Shown piece by piece: positions 6,905-9,501 of a stretch of DNA of 9,501 nucleotides; position 1 is the first letter of the stretch, and every line of letters begins with the position of its first letter. Below the pieces are notes generated by a model. The model was not told the DNA's origin. It was given only the letters and a program-made list of their open reading frames with translations, and did not search any database. Made by a program: the position numbers and the translations under genes. This DNA is from Myxococcales bacterium (lineage in GTDB: Bacteria > Desulfobacterota_B > Binatia > UBA1149 > SPBQ01), in assembly GCA_004525875.1 (NCBI GenBank), contig SPBQ01000054.1, positions 1-9,501 on the forward strand, in the 5' to 3' direction.

Positions 6905-8530
6905 GTGACCTTCGACCTCATTCTTGAAGGCGGCACCGTGATCGATGGCACCGGCGCTGCCGGCTTCGACGCCGACGTGGCCGTGAGCGACGGCCGTATC
7001 GGTGCCGTCGGAGCGCTCGCCGACGCAGAGGCGGAACATCGCATCGATTGCCGTGGACGGACGGTCACTCCCGGCTTCATCGATATCCACAGCCACGCCG
7101 ACTGGCTCGTCGCCGGCGAGGACCATGGCTCGCTGGTCGAGCCCTTCGTGCGCCAGGGCATGACGACCCTGGTGGGAGGCAACTGCGGCTTCAGCCCCGC
7201 GCCGGTGAGTGCGCGTAGCCGCACGGCGGCCGTCGAGGCCAGCCGGCTGATCGTCGACGATGCCCTGGATCTTCGCTGGACGACGATGGACGGCTTCCTG
7301 TCGGTGCTGGAAGCGGGCGGCGTCGCGCTCAACGTGGCCCAACTCGTCGGGCACGGCGCGGTCCGTGCGGCCGTGAGCGGTCACCTCGACCCTCGCCCGC
7401 CCGGTCCGGAGGAGCTGGCGGCCATGGAGCGGCTCACGTGCAACGCTCTGGAGGAGGGGGCCATCGGCGTCAGCACCGGTCTCGGCTATCCCCCAGGCAT
7501 CTTCGCGTCGATCGACGAGCTCACCGCCTTCGCCGGCTGGGCCGCGCGTGCGGGCAAGCTCTTCACATCGCATCTGCGCGCCTATAGCTGCACGAGCGGC
7601 GTGTACACGGACGACGATCCACGCTTGCACAACTTGCGCGCCATCGACGAGATCCTGTCGGTCGGCGAGGCCGCCTCAGCGCGTGTGCAGATCAGTCATC
7701 TGATCTTCGTCGGCCGCAATACCTGGCCGTCCCATCACGACGCGATCGCTGCCATCGAGGCCGCGCGCGCGCGTGGGCTCGACGTCGCGTTCGACGCGTT
7801 CCCGTACACCGCAGGCAACACGACGGCGAGCGTGATCTTCCCTCCCGAGCTGTTGCCCGCGCTGGAGTCGATCCTTCAGGATCCGGAACAGATGGCGGGG
7901 TTGCGCGCGTTCGGCGAGGATGCGTTCGCGCGCATCGGCTTCCATCTCGAAGATATCCAGATCATGAACGCGAACGACGCGCGCTTCGACGAGCTCAACG
8001 GGCTGTTCGTCGGCGAGGCCGCCAAGCGCGCGGGCATGGACATCTGGGACTTCTACGCGCGCTTGGTGATCGAGAGCCACCGCAATGCTCGCGTGCTCAT
8101 CCACAAGTACAGCGGCGATAGCGAAGACGAGAGCGCGCTGCGCGCTGTTCTCGCCCACCCTCTCTGCACGATCGAGACCGATACCTTCGTGACCGAGCAT
8201 GGTCACCAGAACCCGGCCAGCTACGGGACGTTCCCGCGCGTGCTCTCGACCTACGTCCGGGAGGGGCTGTTCGGCCTGGAGGAGGCGGTCTACAAGATGA
8301 CCGGTGCGGCTGCCGAGCGTCTCGGATGGAGCGATCGCGGCTACGTCCGAGTCGGTGCGGCGGCCGACCTGGTCGTGCTCGACACCGCGAAGCTGGCCGA
8401 CACCGCCAGCTTCGACCGACCCGATTGCTTCCCGATCGGGATCGAGCAGGTGATCATCGGTGGTCGCAGCGTCCTGGAGGGATCACTCTACGACGCGACC
8501 GCGTACGCCGGCACCGTGATCCGTGCCTGA
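6905..8530 (+). CDS. N-acyl-D-amino-acid deacylase family amidohydrolase
   Basis: This 541-residue metal-dependent amidohydrolase starts with the small beta-sandwich strand FDLILEGGTVIDGTG. It carries the metal-site HSH of IDIHSHAD (H62, H64), the D-aminoacylase-specific cysteine in GGNCGFSPAP (C94), YPPGIFAS (195-202), H223 in TSHLRA, H265 in QISHL, and D426 in IETDTF. The C-terminal GAAADLVVLD returns to the sandwich domain. These positions match the Cys/His/His/Asp set of D-aminoacylases, which hydrolyse N-acyl-D-amino acids. The family is broad (also dihydroorotase-like and D-glutamate/aspartate deacylases), so the exact substrate is inferred only. No signal peptide is seen; it is cytoplasmic. 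The GTG at 6905 is 14 bases after the sodC stop with GGAG further upstream, so it should be the last gene of that unit. A terminator follows directly. Confidence 0.88.
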   Translation: MTFDLILEGGTVIDGTGAAGFDADVAVSDGRIGAVGALADAEAEHRIDCRGRTVTPGFIDIHSHADWLVAGEDHGSLVEPFVRQGMTTLVGGNCGFSPAPVSARSRTAAVEASRLIVDDALDLRWTTMDGFLSVLEAGGVALNVAQLVGHGAVRAAVSGHLDPRPPGPEELAAMERLTCNALEEGAIGVSTGLGYPPGIFASIDELTAFAGWAARAGKLFTSHLRAYSCTSGVYTDDDPRLHNLRAIDEILSVGEAASARVQISHLIFVGRNTWPSHHDAIAAIEAARARGLDVAFDAFPYTAGNTTASVIFPPELLPALESILQDPEQMAGLRAFGEDAFARIGFHLEDIQIMNANDARFDELNGLFVGEAAKRAGMDIWDFYARLVIESHRNARVLIHKYSGDSEDESALRAVLAHPLCTIETDTFVTEHGHQNPASYGTFPRVLSTYVREGLFGLEEAVYKMTGAAAERLGWSDRGYVRVGAAADLVVLDTAKLADTASFDRPDCFPIGIEQVIIGGRSVLEGSLYDATAYAGTVIRA

Positions 8531-8575
8531 GGGCGATCGTTTTCGGCCCGGAATCCAGTCGCCCGTACTTTTTTT
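8531..8575 (+). terminator. Rho-independent terminator-like structure after the deacylase gene
   Basis: Immediately after the TGA, GGGCGA (8531-8536) pairs with TCGCCC (8559-8564) across a 22-base loop that can itself fold partly. After GTAC comes a run of seven T (8569-8575). The T-tract is striking in this GC-rich sequence. The loop is long and there is a 4-base gap to the T-run, so the match is good but not ideal. It would end the three-gene unit beginning at 5133. Confidence 0.55.
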
Positions 8576-8659
8576 CTCGATCACGTGAGCCGGAATCCTC
8601 CCCGGCTGCGACTCTCTCCACCATGCGGCCGCTGTCGATGCGGCTGACATCCACGTGAA

Positions 8660-8682
8660 GCGACCGCTCTCCGTGAGGTCGC
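8660..8682 (+). promoter_or_regulatory. Leader hairpin next to the vWA gene ribosome binding site
   Basis: GCGACC (8660-8665) and GGTCGC (8677-8682) form a perfect 6-bp stem with an 11-base loop, ending one base before the GGGAGG element. It could affect ribosome access or message stability; a chance fold in GC-rich DNA is also possible. Confidence 0.25.
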
Positions 8683-8683
8683 G

Positions 8684-8689
8684 GGAGGT
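8684..8689 (+). promoter_or_regulatory. Strong ribosome binding site of the vWA lipoprotein gene
   Basis: GGAGGT, a six-base match to the 16S anti-Shine-Dalgarno, lies 7 bases before the ATG at 8697. It is the best such site in the window and fixes the start codon. Confidence 0.75.
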
Positions 8690-8696
8690 TCGGCTC

Positions 8697-9501
8697 ATGC
8701 AGAGATCCCAGACACGGGTCGCGATGTTCCTCGTGGCCGCCACATGCGTTGTGATGGCGGCCTGCACCGCGCGCCACCAGGCCGACGAGGCTGCGGTGAA
8801 GCACACTTCGACGCCGAGGACGCAGGTCGAGGCCGGCGCAGAGGATCGGCAATCCGAGAAGGCGATCGGGCGGCTTTCCAGTCGTTCGCCGCAGGACGTC
8901 GAAGTCGGCGAGACGGGGACGCTGTTCAGCCAGGCTCTGCGCGCGGAGCGCGCGCCGAACGGCCGCCCAGCGGCGGCACTGTACGCGATGGCGCCGCCTG
9001 CCGACTTCCATACCGAGCAGTACGACGTACTCGACGAGGAGGGTTTCGTCGAAGTTGCAACGCGGCCTCTGTCGACGTTCTCGATCGATGTCGATACCGC
9101 CTCGTACAGCAACGTGCGACGCTTCCTCAACGACGGCACGCTGCCGCCGTCGGGAGCCGTACGCGTCGAGGAGATGATCAACTACTTTTCCTACGCTTAT
9201 CCGCAGCCCGACGGCGAGCATCCGTTCTCCGTCTCGACCGAGCTGTCGGTGGCTCCGTGGAACGACGACCACCGGTTGGTCCTGATCGGCTTGCAGGGTC
9301 GCGAGCTCGAACCGTCGCGAGTTCCTGCGCGCAATCTCGTGTTCCTGATCGATGTGTCGGGCTCCATGCAGCCCGCCAACAAGCTTCCGCTGCTTCGTAA
9401 GGCGCTGACCGAGCTCGTCCGCCAGATGCGCACCGAAGACCACGTGGCAATCGTCGTCTACGCCGGCGCGAGCGGCTGCGTTCTCGAGCCCACGTCCGGA
9501 G
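8697..9501 (+). CDS. YfbK-like von Willebrand factor type A lipoprotein (3' end outside window)
   Basis: The frame is open from the ATG to the window end, giving 268 residues. A short basic start (QRSQTR) and hydrophobic core lead to the lipobox MAAC with Cys23, so it should be lipidated. Residues 24-105 are a low-complexity charged linker. From about 106 (YDVLDEEGFVEVATRPLST) to ~205 it follows the vWF_A N-terminal domain of YfbK-type proteins, including FSIDVDTASYSNVRRFL (128-144), RVEEMINYF and APWN (186-189). The vWA domain begins at about 213 with an intact metal-binding DVSGS (D219, S221, S223), and ends in the window at YAGASGCVLEPTSG, where T266 is the likely third-ligand Thr. vWA lipoproteins of this kind bind other proteins in a metal-dependent way; their exact role is unclear. 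A terminator-like structure lies between it and the preceding unit, so it is probably transcribed on its own. Confidence 0.88.
   Translation, partial: MQRSQTRVAMFLVAATCVVMAACTARHQADEAAVKHTSTPRTQVEAGAEDRQSEKAIGRLSSRSPQDVEVGETGTLFSQALRAERAPNGRPAAALYAMAPPADFHTEQYDVLDEEGFVEVATRPLSTFSIDVDTASYSNVRRFLNDGTLPPSGAVRVEEMINYFSYAYPQPDGEHPFSVSTELSVAPWNDDHRLVLIGLQGRELEPSRVPARNLVFLIDVSGSMQPANKLPLLRKALTELVRQMRTEDHVAIVVYAGASGCVLEPTSG

Noticed and set aside
8644..8672. CTGACA at 8644-8649 as a -35 element for the vWA gene
   Set aside because: Five of six bases match, but nothing resembling a -10 element lies 16-18 bases downstream.
8454..9443. Long open frame on the minus strand opposite the vWA gene
   Set aside because: Its translation is Arg/His-rich and resembles no family, while the plus strand carries an unmistakable vWA lipoprotein with a strong ribosome binding site. 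Long antisense frames are expected at this G+C.

Overview
This is a GC-rich chromosomal stretch (clearly above 60% G+C by eye, with strong G/C third-position preference). It is dense with conventional bacterial genes. Lipoprotein signals, a lipoprotein-type Cu/Zn superoxide dismutase and a YfbK-type von Willebrand A lipoprotein point to a Gram-negative, probably a proteobacterium; I cannot name a genus. I see no rRNA, tRNA, CRISPR array, insertion sequence or phage gene.

Left part (1-5130): the 3' end of a secreted parallel beta-helix-like protein is followed on the same strand by a DPM1/ArnC-like GT2 glycosyltransferase. Facing it on the minus strand is a two-gene unit: a membrane GT39/ArnT-like glycosyltransferase, then, 2 bases after its stop, an AsnB-type glutamine amidotransferase. 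The GT2 and asnB genes converge and overlap by 100 bp. A perfect palindrome in the overlap encodes the same peptide on both strands. GT2 plus GT39 is the usual pairing for making a polyprenyl-phosphate sugar and then transferring it to an outside acceptor, so this half looks like a small surface-glycan or glycosylation locus. The acceptor and the role of the amidotransferase are not shown by the sequence.

Middle and right part (5133-8530): reading away from GT39, a luciferase-like flavin oxidoreductase, a Cu/Zn superoxide dismutase lipoprotein (sodC) and an N-acyl-D-amino-acid deacylase-like amidohydrolase lie head to tail with gaps of 45 and 14 bases. They end at a hairpin with a T7 tract, so they look like one transcription unit. 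The divergent intergenic region (4987-5132) holds a 22-bp inverted repeat sitting on the -35 element of a candidate promoter for this unit, a plausible repressor site.

Right end (8697-9501): after the terminator a YfbK-like vWA lipoprotein starts from a strong ribosome binding site and runs off the window. Nothing here is a clearly new system. The points most worth a second look are the palindromic convergent overlap, the divergent operator candidate and the unusual three-gene oxidoreductase/SOD/deacylase unit.
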